40,578 nucleotides of DNA from JACQFZ01 sp036396275 (GTDB lineage: Bacteria; Pseudomonadota; Gammaproteobacteria; Acidiferrobacterales; Sulfurifustaceae). A program made the position numbers and the translations under genes. Shown here in pieces: positions 32,494-40,256 of this stretch (its first letter is position 1; each line of letters opens with the position of its first letter). The stretch is from assembly GCA_036396275.1 (NCBI GenBank), contig DASWLD010000005.1, positions 1-40,578 on the forward strand, given 5' to 3'. The notes below the pieces were generated by a model. That model saw only the letters and a program-made list of their open reading frames with translations, made no database searches and was not told where the DNA came from.

Positions 32494-32847
32494 ATGACGT
32501 CGTCGCGCGTTCGTTTACTGATGGTTGCCCTTCTGGGAGGCGTGCTGGTAGTCGCGGACGCGGCGGAAAAGAACCCGCCGCTCCCGCCTCCGCCGCCACT
32601 GCCTAAAGGTCCGGCCACCACGGCGCCGCCGCCGCCCGAGGGCGCCATCGAACCCGAGATCACGATTACCTCGGAGCGCGACGAAATTCACGAAGAGTAC
32701 CGCCACAACGGCGTGCTCTACATGGTAAAGATCATCCCCGCCGTCGGCCCGCCGTATTACCTGGTGTACGACGACCGCGGCCGCGCCCGCCGCAGCGATC
32801 TCGAGCCGGACATCATTGTGCCGCAGTGGGTGATCAAGCGGTTCTAG
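32494..32847 (+). CDS. DUF2782-type exported protein
   Basis: This is a 117-residue protein with a signal peptide (about 1-24, LLMVALLGGVLVVADAAE) and so is probably periplasmic. A proline-rich linker PPLPPPPPLPKG (about 28-50) leads to the conserved domain: EPEITITSERDEIHEEYRHNG, then LYMVKIIPAVGPPYYLVYDDRG and the C-terminal VPQWVIKRF. This pattern is that of DUF2782, whose function is not known. In Pseudomonas a DUF2782 gene lies beside polA, and it does so here within one gene. It follows the LOG gene after 7 bp and precedes the deacetylase gene after 8 bp, so the three form an operon. Confidence 0.85.
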   Translation: MTSSRVRLLMVALLGGVLVVADAAEKNPPLPPPPPLPKGPATTAPPPPEGAIEPEITITSERDEIHEEYRHNGVLYMVKIIPAVGPPYYLVYDDRGRARRSDLEPDIIVPQWVIKRF

Positions 32848-32855
32848 GGAGCGCA

Positions 32856-33794
32856 ATGACCACATGCGTTTACGGCGGCGCCGGGCTTGCGGCCTACGGT
32901 TTTCCCGACGGCCACCCGTTCGGCCCCGATCGCTTCGACGCCTTCTGGCGGGAATTTCTCAAACGCGGACTCGATCGCAAGGTGCGCGTCCGCGAGGCGG
33001 TACCGTGCAGTCGCGGTGAGTTGCTGCGCTTTCACAGCGCCGCCTATGTCGATCGGGTCGAAACGCAATCGCGCACCGGCGAAGGCTACCTCGATTACGG
33101 CGACACGCCCGCCTATGTCGGCGTCTACGACGACAGTCGCATGGTTGTCGGTACCGTGCTCGATGCCGCGCAAAAGATAGTCGACGGCGAGTGCGCGCAG
33201 GCGTTTGTTCCGATCGCCGGCCTTCACCACGCCCGGCGCGACGGCGCCGCCGGGTTTTGCGTCTTCAACGACATCGGCGTGCTGATCGAGTGGCTGCGCG
33301 CGGAACGGGGGTTGGGTCGCATCGCCTACGTCGATATCGACGCACATCATGGCGACGGCGTTTTCTACAGCTTCGAAGACGATCCCAATCTCGTATTCGC
33401 CGACATTCATGAAGACGGCCGCTTTCTGTATCCCGGTACCGGCGACGCTTCGGAAACGGGAACCGGTCCGGCCAAGGGGACCAAGCTGAATATTCCCATG
33501 CCACCGGGGGCGGATGACCGACAATTCCACGCGGCCTGGCCAAAGCTGGAGGAATTCATCCGCGCCGGGCGACCGGAATTCGTTATCCTGCAAGCCGGCG
33601 CGGATAGTGTGGCCGGAGATCCCATCACGCACATGCGGTTCTCTCCCGCGGCGCACACGCACGCGGCGCGGCGGCTGAGCATGCTCGCCTTGGAATTGTG
33701 CGGCGGGCGCTTTATCGCGACCGGCGGCGGCGGTTACAACCGCGCGAGTTTGGCCGCGGCGTGGTGCGGCGTGGTCGAAGGGATGCTCGGATAG
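32856..33794 (+). CDS. Histone-deacetylase-superfamily (AcuC-like) hydrolase
   Basis: This is a zinc-dependent amidohydrolase of the arginase/deacetylase fold, 312 residues. The HDAC catalytic set is visible: HH dyad in AGLHHARRDGAAGFCVFND, zinc-binding Asp and His in VDIDAHHGDGV, second Asp in LQAGADSVAGDPITHM, and the active-site Tyr in ATGGGGYN. Substrates of bacterial members include acetylated proteins and polyamines; none can be chosen here. ATG 32856, with an AGGGAG Shine-Dalgarno, is preferred over an earlier in-frame ATG at 32826 inside DUF2782. It starts MTTCVYGGAGLAAYGFPDGHPFGPDRF, which matches the usual N-terminus. Confidence 0.9.
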   Translation: MTTCVYGGAGLAAYGFPDGHPFGPDRFDAFWREFLKRGLDRKVRVREAVPCSRGELLRFHSAAYVDRVETQSRTGEGYLDYGDTPAYVGVYDDSRMVVGTVLDAAQKIVDGECAQAFVPIAGLHHARRDGAAGFCVFNDIGVLIEWLRAERGLGRIAYVDIDAHHGDGVFYSFEDDPNLVFADIHEDGRFLYPGTGDASETGTGPAKGTKLNIPMPPGADDRQFHAAWPKLEEFIRAGRPEFVILQAGADSVAGDPITHMRFSPAAHTHAARRLSMLALELCGGRFIATGGGGYNRASLAAAWCGVVEGMLG

Positions 33795-33809
33795 CCGCGA
33801 CGGTCGCGG
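33795..33809. terminator. Palindrome after the deacetylase stop
   Basis: CCGCGAC-G-GTCGCGG is a perfect palindrome directly after the deacetylase stop and 25 bp before the end of the convergent GGDEF gene. It can form a short GC-rich hairpin, but there is no T-tract. Confidence 0.3.
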
Positions 33810-33834
33810 CGAAACGCGATCGGTCGGTGAGCGG

Positions 33835-34611
33835 CTATTGCGCGGCGGCGCGCGTCGCCTTTTGCACGGCGACGAGATTTCGTCCTCCTGACTTCGCCTG
33901 ATAGAGCGCGCTGTCCGCGCGCGACAACAGCTGTTCGAGATCTTCACCCTTGCGGAACTGCGTGACGCCAATGCTGATCGTCGCCTTCACCTTCGCCGTG
34001 CCCAGATCTATTTCGGTCTTTTGAACTTCACCGCGCATGCGCTCCGCGATCTTGCGCGCCTGTGCCAGCATCGTGTGCGGTAAAATCACCAGGAATTCCT
34101 CGCCGCCGTAGCGCCCCACCTTGTCCGGCATGCGCAGCGCGTCGGACAGCGACGCGGCGATCTGCGCCAACACTTTATCCCCGGCCTCGTGGCCGTAGGT
34201 GTCGTTGACGCGCTTGAAGTGGTCCACGTCGCCCATCGCAATGGACAGCGGCGTGCCGTAGCGCTCGGCCTGAGCCATGGCGTCGAGCAGGCTGACCGTG
34301 ATTCCACGGCGATTCATGATGCGCGTGAGCGAGTCGGTAATGGCCAGCTGGGTCAATTCAGCGCCCAACTGTTCGGCTTCGCGGCGCTTCTCGTATTCAA
34401 GGCGCAACGGCCGCAACACCAGCCAATAGACCGGGGCCGCCAGAAATACCGCGAGCAGCGCCGCATCGAGCAGCGCGGCGAGGATGGGCGTGTTCGGGCC
34501 GCCCAACGTGCGCAGCACGAACATGATGATCAGCTCGACGACAAAAGCGATGCCGACGATGGCAAACACCGCCCGCGCGGCGATCGCAGAATTGTCGGTA
34601 TTCGGTTTCAC
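33835..34611 (-). CDS. Membrane-anchored diguanylate cyclase (GGDEF)
   Basis: This protein makes cyclic di-GMP. The 258 residues have two membrane helices (about 13-33 and 44-66), a short linker coil, then a full GGDEF domain from about 88. The signature is GGEEF at 169-173, an active variant, with metal-binding Asp128 in MGDVDHFKRVNDTYGHEAGD. An I-site RxxD (RMPD, 160-163) precedes it by the standard five residues, so product inhibition is likely. No PAS, GAF or other known sensor domain is present; the short periplasmic or membrane part would be the only sensor. ATG 34611 gives MKPNTDNSAIAARAVF. The 135 bp between it and the uvrD stop shows no convincing gene. Confidence 0.92.
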   Translation of the reverse strand: MKPNTDNSAIAARAVFAIVGIAFVVELIIMFVLRTLGGPNTPILAALLDAALLAVFLAAPVYWLVLRPLRLEYEKRREAEQLGAELTQLAITDSLTRIMNRRGITVSLLDAMAQAERYGTPLSIAMGDVDHFKRVNDTYGHEAGDKVLAQIAASLSDALRMPDKVGRYGGEEFLVILPHTMLAQARKIAERMRGEVQKTEIDLGTAKVKATISIGVTQFRKGEDLEQLLSRADSALYQAKSGGRNLVAVQKATRAAAQ

Positions 34612-34746
34612 GCCATCCCCGCTAGCGGCATGAAGATTTTAGTTGTCGCTGCCACATCCAACGCAGACTCCTCGCGAACGAAGGACACTGTCACCCGAAA
34701 CACAATCATGCACCACGCGCTGCATCTTGGCATAGGGCTCGCGTCT

Positions 34747-36915
34747 TTACACGCTTTGTAGACGCGCGTACGCGAGGACCAGCCACTTGGCGCCATTATT
34801 CTCGAAGTTCACCTGCACGCGCGCGTGCGCACCGGCGCCTTCGTAGTTCACGACGACGCCTTCGCCGAAGGTGTCGTGGCGCACCCGGCTGCCGAGCCGC
34901 ATACCGGGCGACGCCGGGCCGTCCGCCGTGCCGGACGCGTCGGCGCCGGTCGTCGCCCGCGGGCGGGTAAGCACCGGCTGCGCGCGCAGCTCCCTGATCA
35001 GCGACTGATCGATCTCTCCGAGGAAGCGCGACGGACTCGTGTAATGCTCGCTCCCATGCAGCCGCCGGATCTCGGCCAGGGTCAACACCAGGCGCTTCTT
35101 GGCGCGTGTCATGCCGACGTAGCAGAGCCGCCGTTCTTCCTCCAAACGCCCCGATTCTTCGAGCGAGCGTTGGTGCGGAAACAAGCCTTCCTCCAAACCG
35201 GTCAGAAAAACCAACGGGAATTCGAGCCCCTTTGCCGAGTGCAGGCTCATCAGCTGGACGCTGTCCTCCCACGCCTCGGCCTCGGCGTCGCCGGCTTCGA
35301 GCGCGGCGTGCGCCACAAACGAGGTCAGAGGATCAAGGCCGTCGACTTCGTCGGGAACGTAGTTGCGTGCGGCCGTCACGAGTTCTTCGAGGTTTTCCAC
35401 CCGGGCCTCGCCGCGCTCGCCTTTTTCCTTCTTGTAATGGTCCACCAACAAGCTGCGCGCCAGCGCGTGTTCCACTTGTTCCCCCAGGGTGAACGCCCCC
35501 GTTTCCTGAGCGAGCCGATCGATCAGATCGAGAAAGCCTTTGAGCGCCTGCGCCGCCCGACTGGTCAGCGCGTTGGTCGTCATCGCGCGTTCGGCCGCTT
35601 CCCACAGGGACAGATCCGCGGCTTTGGCCAGCGCGCGCAGGGTCTCCAATGTTTTCAAGCCGATGCCGCGCGTCGGTACGTTGGCCACGCGTTCGAACGA
35701 CGGATCGTCGTGACGGCTCGCTATCAGTCGCAAATACGCGAGGGCGTCCTTGATTTCGGCGCGTTCGAAGAAACGCAAACCACCGTAGACGGTGTACGGG
35801 ATGCCGGCGTTCATCAGCGTTTCTTCGAAAACGCGCGACTGCGCGTTCGAGCGGTACAGCACGGCGATCTCGGCGCGCTTGCCGCCGTGACGCTCCCAGT
35901 CCTGGACGCGCTCGACCACGAAACGCGCTTCTTCGAGATCGTTGTAGGCGACGTACAGCTCGATCGGCTCGCCGTCGCCATCGGCGGTCCAGAGCTTCTT
36001 GCCGAGCCGTCCGCTGTTGTGGTCGATGATGCTGTTCGCGGCCCGCAGGATATTGCCGGTCGAGCGATAGTTCTGTTCGAGCCGAATGACGCGCGTGCCG
36101 GGATGGTCGGATTCGAAGCGCAGAATGTTTTCGACCTTGGCGCCGCGCCAACCGTAGATCGACTGATCGTCATCGCCGACCACGAACAGATTGTCGTACG
36201 CGCCGGTGAACTGCTTGAGCCAAGCGTATTGAATGCGGTTGGTGTCCTGGAACTCATCGACCAGCACGTAGCGAAACCGAGCCTGGTAATGGGCACGCAC
36301 GGTTTCGTTGTCGCGCAGCAGTTCGTACGCACGCAGCAACAGCTCGGCGAAGTCGACCAGGCCGCCGCGCCGGCAGGCTTCCTCGTAGGCTTGATAGATG
36401 CGCACGTACTCCCGGTTTTGCGGATCGGCGACTTCGCCGAGCTGCGCCGGCCGGCGGCCTTCTTCCTTGTGGTGATTGATGTACCACTGCAGCTGGCGCG
36501 GCGGCCAGAAACCTTCGTCGAGATCGAGGCTTTTCAGTACCCGCCGGATCAGCCGATACTGATCGTCGCTGTCGAGAATCTGGAAGCCCTGCGTCAGCCC
36601 GGCGTCGCGCCAGTGCAACCGCAGCAACCGGTGCGACAGACCGTGAAAGGTTCCGATCCAGAGTCCGCCGAGCGGCGCTTGCAGCATGCGCTCGATGCGC
36701 GCGCGCATCTCCGCCGCCGCCTTATTGGTGAAAGTGACCGCGAGTATCCCGTGCGGCGACACGCCCTCGACCCCGACCAGCCAGGCGACCCGATGGGTCA
36801 GCACCCGCGTCTTTCCGCTGCCGGCACCGGCCAGCACCAGCAGGGGTCCCGGCGGCGCGCCAACGGCCTCGCGCTGCGGCGGATTCAGATCGTTTAGGAG
36901 ATGGGAGACGTCCAC
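34747..36915 (-). CDS. uvrD: DNA helicase II (UvrD)
   Basis: This is a superfamily 1A 3'-5' helicase for nucleotide excision and mismatch repair. With GTG 36915 as start, the protein has 722 residues and begins VDVSHLLNDLNPPQREAV, nearly the same as E. coli UvrD (MDVSYLLDSLNDKQREAV, 720 residues). The in-frame ATG 36 bp upstream is therefore not preferred. Motifs: LAGAGSGKTRVL (Walker A), AVTFTNKAAAEMR, LVDEFQDTN (Walker B), GDDDQSIYGWRGA, RLEQNYRSTGNIL, LMSLHSAKGLEFPLVFLTG, YVGMTRAKKRLVL. The C-terminal part RVRHDTFGEGVVVNYEG is the Tudor-like tail that binds RNA polymerase in relatives. Confidence 0.96.
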   Translation of the reverse strand: MDVSHLLNDLNPPQREAVGAPPGPLLVLAGAGSGKTRVLTHRVAWLVGVEGVSPHGILAVTFTNKAAAEMRARIERMLQAPLGGLWIGTFHGLSHRLLRLHWRDAGLTQGFQILDSDDQYRLIRRVLKSLDLDEGFWPPRQLQWYINHHKEEGRRPAQLGEVADPQNREYVRIYQAYEEACRRGGLVDFAELLLRAYELLRDNETVRAHYQARFRYVLVDEFQDTNRIQYAWLKQFTGAYDNLFVVGDDDQSIYGWRGAKVENILRFESDHPGTRVIRLEQNYRSTGNILRAANSIIDHNSGRLGKKLWTADGDGEPIELYVAYNDLEEARFVVERVQDWERHGGKRAEIAVLYRSNAQSRVFEETLMNAGIPYTVYGGLRFFERAEIKDALAYLRLIASRHDDPSFERVANVPTRGIGLKTLETLRALAKAADLSLWEAAERAMTTNALTSRAAQALKGFLDLIDRLAQETGAFTLGEQVEHALARSLLVDHYKKEKGERGEARVENLEELVTAARNYVPDEVDGLDPLTSFVAHAALEAGDAEAEAWEDSVQLMSLHSAKGLEFPLVFLTGLEEGLFPHQRSLEESGRLEEERRLCYVGMTRAKKRLVLTLAEIRRLHGSEHYTSPSRFLGEIDQSLIRELRAQPVLTRPRATTGADASGTADGPASPGMRLGSRVRHDTFGEGVVVNYEGAGAHARVQVNFENNGAKWLVLAYARLQSV

Positions 36916-37051
36916 GCTACGTGATTTCGGGCTGCGGCCGACATAAGCCAAACACGAGAAGCCCGAATAGTATCAGGGGCCTGCGACCCGAGGGAGCGTC
37001 GGCACGGCGGGATTCAACCGTATCTGCCTTTCCTTTAAGGGAAAAACCGTT

Positions 37052-37057
37052 TATAAA
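37052..37057 (+). promoter_or_regulatory. Possible -10 box of the PilZ gene
   Basis: TATAAA (in TTTATAAAATC) lies in an AT-rich stretch 72 bp before the PilZ start. A recognisable -35 box at 16-18 bp is missing (TTTCCT is the nearest), so this is only a weak promoter call. A near-palindrome, TTCCTTTAAGGGAA, sits directly upstream at about 37030-37043. Confidence 0.3.
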
Positions 37058-37129
37058 ATCGGCACATCCGGTCAACCCGGGATGCAGGGGGATACCAGCG
37101 ACACTGCACAAACGCCTCTTGGAGGGTAC

Positions 37130-37465
37130 ATGAAGAGCGAACGCCGTGACACACCGCGCATACCAATAACGCTCGAAACAATCGTCAACTACAACAACCA
37201 GAACTTTCAGCACTCCACCACCCGCGACATCAGCCTGGACGGTGCTTTTGTCGAATCGAAGACAGGAAATCTTCCGAGAAAGGGGACGATGGAACTCGCG
37301 ATCAAACTGCCCGTGGAAGGAACCCCGCGCTACCAGCGCTTTCACGCGCAGGTCGTGCGCCTAACCAACAACGGTGCCGGACTGGTATTCGATCGTGTCG
37401 ATACCGACTCCTATGCGGCCCTACTGGACTTGGTGTTCTCCCGTCAGGGGCGGGGGCTTTGGTAA
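37130..37465 (+). CDS. Stand-alone PilZ domain protein (c-di-GMP receptor)
   Basis: This is a single-domain PilZ protein of 111 residues. Both binding motifs are complete: RxxxR at RRDTPR (Arg6 and Arg10) and DxSxxG at RDISLDGAFVES. It should therefore bind cyclic di-GMP. The rest follows the PilZ beta-barrel: LAIKLPVEG, RFHAQVVRLTNNGAGLVFDRVD. ATG 37130 has a strong GGAGG Shine-Dalgarno; the earlier in-frame ATG at 37082 has none. Its target is unknown. A diguanylate cyclase gene lies on the other side of uvrD, so signal source and receptor are close on the chromosome but not in one operon. Confidence 0.88.
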   Translation: MKSERRDTPRIPITLETIVNYNNQNFQHSTTRDISLDGAFVESKTGNLPRKGTMELAIKLPVEGTPRYQRFHAQVVRLTNNGAGLVFDRVDTDSYAALLDLVFSRQGRGLW

Positions 37466-37502
37466 GCGCTCGATTCAGCGACCGGTACACTAGCTCGCAC
37501 TA

Positions 37503-37540
37503 CGCGATAGCGCTCAGGACCGAACGTGGCTGCTATCGCG
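37503..37540. terminator. 9-bp inverted repeat between convergent PilZ and glycosyltransferase genes
   Basis: CGCGATAGC (37503-37511) pairs with GCTATCGCG (37532-37540) around 20 nt. The right arm lies in the last codons of the glycosyltransferase. It may serve as a terminator for either gene, but it has no T-tract. Confidence 0.3.
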
Positions 37541-38287
37541 CGCCAAAATGGAAGCGCGCTCCTTCATGGCAGCGACGAGTCCTGCCGGACAAAACCCGCT
37601 TGTAATTAGGTACGCCGCGACCATCCGCACGATCCGGGCCACATCGGCCACCGGACGGAAATGGCTCGGGCGGGCGGCAGTCGGATAGATCGCCGGAACA
37701 GTCACCGGCAACACTCGAAAACCGAGGCGTGCAGCCTCAATGACCACCTCACTTTCAAATACGAAACCGTGCGCGCGATCGTGACAGACGGTCAAGCTTC
37801 GTACGAGCTCGGCGGGGTAGAGGCGGAAACCGCTTTGACTGTCGGGAACCCAGTGGCCGGCGGCCCAGGAAATCCAGAAATCGGCAAACCGGTTGGCGAA
37901 ACGGCGCAATCGAGGCGCCGCTCTCGCCGCTACCAGCCGCGCACCGATCACCAGAACGTCTGGGCGCTCACGATGGGCTGCGACCAGCCGCGGGATGTCT
38001 TGCGGCCGGTGCTGTCCGTCGGCATCGAGCGTCACGATTGCGGTGGCGCCACGTTCGAGGGCGATCTGCATGCCGCGCCACAGGGCGCCTCCCTTTCCCT
38101 GATTAGAGCTATTGCGCAACAGCGTAACTGGCAGGCCCTCGAGCGCTGCGGAAGTACCGTCGGCCGATCCATCGTCTACGACAATGACGTCCGCGACGTG
38201 TGCGCGCGCGCCGGCGGCGATCTGCCGGATTGTCCGTTCCTCGTCATAGGCCGGTATCACGGCCACTACTTTGGCGGACTGCGTCAT
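37514..38287 (-). CDS. Family 2 glycosyltransferase
   Basis: This protein transfers a sugar from a nucleotide-sugar donor. The 257 residues have the GT-A fold: VVAVIPAYDEERTIRQIA, IVVDDGSADGTSAAL, NQGKGGALWRGMQIALERGA and the metal-binding DADGQHRPQDIPRL. The acceptor region has DSQSGFRLYPAELV and GFVFESEVVIEAARLGFRVLPVTV, like dolichol-phosphate-mannose-type enzymes. Only a weak hydrophobic stretch near the C-terminus suggests membrane contact. It follows the ketoreductase gene after 37 bp on the same strand and so belongs to the same probable cluster, where it could glycosylate or help anchor the polyketide-like product (inference). Confidence 0.88.
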   Translation of the reverse strand: MTQSAKVVAVIPAYDEERTIRQIAAGARAHVADVIVVDDGSADGTSAALEGLPVTLLRNSSNQGKGGALWRGMQIALERGATAIVTLDADGQHRPQDIPRLVAAHRERPDVLVIGARLVAARAAPRLRRFANRFADFWISWAAGHWVPDSQSGFRLYPAELVRSLTVCHDRAHGFVFESEVVIEAARLGFRVLPVTVPAIYPTAARPSHFRPVADVARIVRMVAAYLITSGFCPAGLVAAMKERASILARDSSHVRS

Positions 38288-38324
38288 TTTGCGCGACGCT
38301 TCTTGCGCTGATCGATGCGGACCT

Positions 38325-39044
38325 TCACGCCATTGCGCCGTTGACCGAAATAACCTGCCCAGAGATATACCCAGCTTTGTCGGACGCGAGAAATGCCACC
38401 AGCTCGGCGACGTCGCCGGGTTCGCCCGCGCGCTGCATCGGCACCAGCGCCTTGATCCGCTCCGGCGGAAAAACCGATTCCGTCGTGGGAGAGGCGATGA
38501 TGCCGGGCGCCACCACGTTCACCGTCACACCGCGGCTAGCGAGCTCGATCGCAAGCGAGCGCGAAGCGCCGTGCAGCGCCGACTTCGCCGCGCTGTAGTT
38601 GACCTGCCCGCGGTTTCCCGTGATGGCGGCGACGGAGGAGACGTTGATCACCCGCCCCCAGCGCGTGCGCATCATCGGCAGCAGGAGCGGGCGCGTGACG
38701 TTGAAAAAGCCCTGCAGCGTTACCGCGATAACGCGATCCCACTGCTCATCGCGCATCCCGGCCAGCGGCGCGTCGTCGTGCACCCCGGCGTTGTTGACGA
38801 CGATTTGAATCGGCCCCGCGGCGAGCAGCCGGTCGAGTTCGCGCTGAACGAGCTCCCGGTCCGTGACATCGAACACCGCGGCTTCGGCGGAAAACCCGGC
38901 CGCGGTCAGCTCGGCAACGAGGGCGTGCGCGCGTTCCGGTTCGCGATTCGCGTGGACAATGACATGCACGCCGGTGGCGACGAGGGTGCGACAAATCGCG
39001 GCGCCGAGAGCGCCGCTGCCGCCGGTGATCAAGGCTCGCTTCAT
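38325..39044 (-). CDS. 3-oxoacyl-ACP reductase (FabG-like SDR) of the aryl-polyene-like cluster
   Basis: This is a short-chain dehydrogenase of 239 residues that should reduce the beta-keto group of an acyl-ACP with NADPH. The cofactor loop is ITGGSGALGAAICRTL, then NNAG, and the catalytic set Ser-Tyr-Lys lies in NVSSVAAITGNRGQVNYSAAKSAL. PGIIASPTTE and the C-terminal SDKAGYISGQVISVNGAMA are FabG-like. ATG 39044 gives MKRALITGGSGALG. It lies 4 bp after the hotdog dehydratase stop. Because it stands with a dehydratase and two ketosynthase genes and no acyl carrier protein synthesis core, a specialised role is more likely than housekeeping fatty-acid synthesis. Confidence 0.9.
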   Translation of the reverse strand: MKRALITGGSGALGAAICRTLVATGVHVIVHANREPERAHALVAELTAAGFSAEAAVFDVTDRELVQRELDRLLAAGPIQIVVNNAGVHDDAPLAGMRDEQWDRVIAVTLQGFFNVTRPLLLPMMRTRWGRVINVSSVAAITGNRGQVNYSAAKSALHGASRSLAIELASRGVTVNVVAPGIIASPTTESVFPPERIKALVPMQRAGEPGDVAELVAFLASDKAGYISGQVISVNGAMA

Positions 39045-39048
39045 GCGC

Positions 39049-39474
39049 CTAGTCCGGCCGCAACGCGACGGTCGCGCGGCCGCTGATCAAAAGCTTGCCG
39101 GCGTCGCGCAGTTTGAATTCGTAAACCATGCCTTCGTTGCCTCCCAAGAGCCGGCGCGCTTCGATGATCAGGGTCGGGCCGATGTTATCCAGCCGGTCGA
39201 CATGCAGCTTCAGCTCGCGCACCCCGGCCAGGAACCCGGCGCCGACCGCGCGTTGCAACACCAAGGCGCCATGCACCGCCATCGCCTGCCCGGCGTACTC
39301 AACGCCGCAGACCGCGGGCAGGCGGTCGTCCTCGCGCAACGGATGGTCCGCCGCCCGGTGATTGGTCGCGCTGCAAACGATTTCTTCCTCGGTCCACGAA
39401 ACCACTTCATCGAGCAAGCACATGGCGCCCGCGTGCGGAATCAGCGCACCGATCGCCGTTGCCTTTAGCGTCAT
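39049..39474 (-). CDS. Hotdog-fold 3-hydroxyacyl-ACP dehydratase (ApeP-like)
   Basis: This is a protein of 141 residues expected to remove water from 3-hydroxyacyl-ACP, creating double bonds. The sequence IGALIPHAGAMCLLDEVVSWTEEEIVCSATNHR has the conserved P-H-x-x-x-M pattern of FabZ/ApeP-type enzymes with the candidate catalytic His. CGVEYAGQAMAVHGAL forms the central helix. GGNEGMVYEFKL and GKLLISGRATVALRP close the fold. ATG 39474 overlaps the upstream ketosynthase-like stop as ATGA, which fixes the start; the open frame continues further but lies in the neighbouring gene. Similar dehydratases occur in aryl polyene clusters. Confidence 0.82.
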   Translation of the reverse strand: MTLKATAIGALIPHAGAMCLLDEVVSWTEEEIVCSATNHRAADHPLREDDRLPAVCGVEYAGQAMAVHGALVLQRAVGAGFLAGVRELKLHVDRLDNIGPTLIIEARRLLGGNEGMVYEFKLRDAGKLLISGRATVALRPD

Positions 39475-40256
39475 GGCCGCACCTCCAGTTTCAGGCTCAT
39501 GGTTTCCAGATAATCGAGCGCGACAGTGTCCGGTTTGGATCTCGCCAAGGCGCTCAACAGCGGCAACGATCGCGCCGCCGGAATTTGGCGCCGCAGCGCT
39601 TCCAGTTCCGGCACCGCCAGTTCCGTCGCCGGCCGGTTGCCTTCGACGCTGACGCGTAACCGGCCGCGCGCCGGCGCCGGCGCGCGCGCGGACAGAAGCA
39701 AGCTCACGCCGAACGGCGCCGGCAGCGGGCGCTTGGCGTGCAGCGGCTCCGGCGCCGGGCAATCGTAAGCGACCAACAGCACCGCGTCCGCTCCCGCGTG
39801 CGCCTGGCACAGCGCTTCCAGCAAGCCGGCGGCGAACGTGCTGTCGTACGCGGAAATGCTGGTCGACGGCGCGCGTGAACCGGTCGCGATACTCCAATAG
39901 CCGGCGGCCGCATTGTGCACCGAATTGTGAAAGCGCGTCGGCGAAACCATCTTCTCCGGTTGCGCCAGCGCGAGGCAAAGCTCGTGTGCCGTTTGCAGGT
40001 CGCCGCCGGACGTTGCAAACACGGTTGGCACGGAGTCAGCCTGAACACCTTGCATCGCTTGTTGCGCGACGTGAACCGCAAGCTGCACGGTGCGCCCGGC
40101 GCGTCGGCGTTCGGTCGCCGGCAACAGCGCGGGTTCGAGCGCGGGCAGCGCGGTATCGCGGTAAGGCGCCGCGGCGCCGAGCAAGGCGGCGCTGCTCGCC
40201 CAGCCCGCGAGTCCCGGGCCGAAAATGCCGATGCCGAGCACCGTCGCTTCCATCAT
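39471..40256 (-). CDS. Ketosynthase-like protein lacking the active-site cysteine (chain-length-factor type)
   Basis: This 261-residue protein has the N-terminal half of a ketosynthase fold. It starts MMEATVLGIGIFGPGLAGWASSAALLG and contains VFATSGGDLQTAHELC and the nucleophile region SISAYDSTFAAGLLEAL. Where a ketosynthase has a Cys in SIATACTSG-type sequence, this has Asp, so it cannot form the acyl-enzyme. In aryl polyene systems a ketosynthase pairs with such a Cys-less partner (ApeO with ApeC), which suits the true ketosynthase encoded just upstream. The first ATG at 40256 overlaps the upstream stop; the second ATG (40253) is equally possible. Confidence 0.8.
   Translation of the reverse strand: MMEATVLGIGIFGPGLAGWASSAALLGAAAPYRDTALPALEPALLPATERRRAGRTVQLAVHVAQQAMQGVQADSVPTVFATSGGDLQTAHELCLALAQPEKMVSPTRFHNSVHNAAAGYWSIATGSRAPSTSISAYDSTFAAGLLEALCQAHAGADAVLLVAYDCPAPEPLHAKRPLPAPFGVSLLLSARAPAPARGRLRVSVEGNRPATELAVPELEALRRQIPAARSLPLLSALARSKPDTVALDYLETMSLKLEVRP

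Noticed and set aside
34612..34746. Possible small gene between the GGDEF gene and uvrD
   Set aside because: A 62-codon frame overlaps the end of uvrD and has no ribosome site or recognisable sequence. Nothing else was seen in this gap.
34825..36897. Long plus-strand open frame (690 codons) opposite uvrD
   Set aside because: No recognisable domain; uvrD on the other strand is complete with all helicase motifs, so this is antisense shadow.
36952..37129. Region upstream of the PilZ gene examined for a c-di-GMP riboswitch
   Set aside because: The conserved GEMM core pieces are not visible; only a weak -10 box and a short near-palindrome were found.
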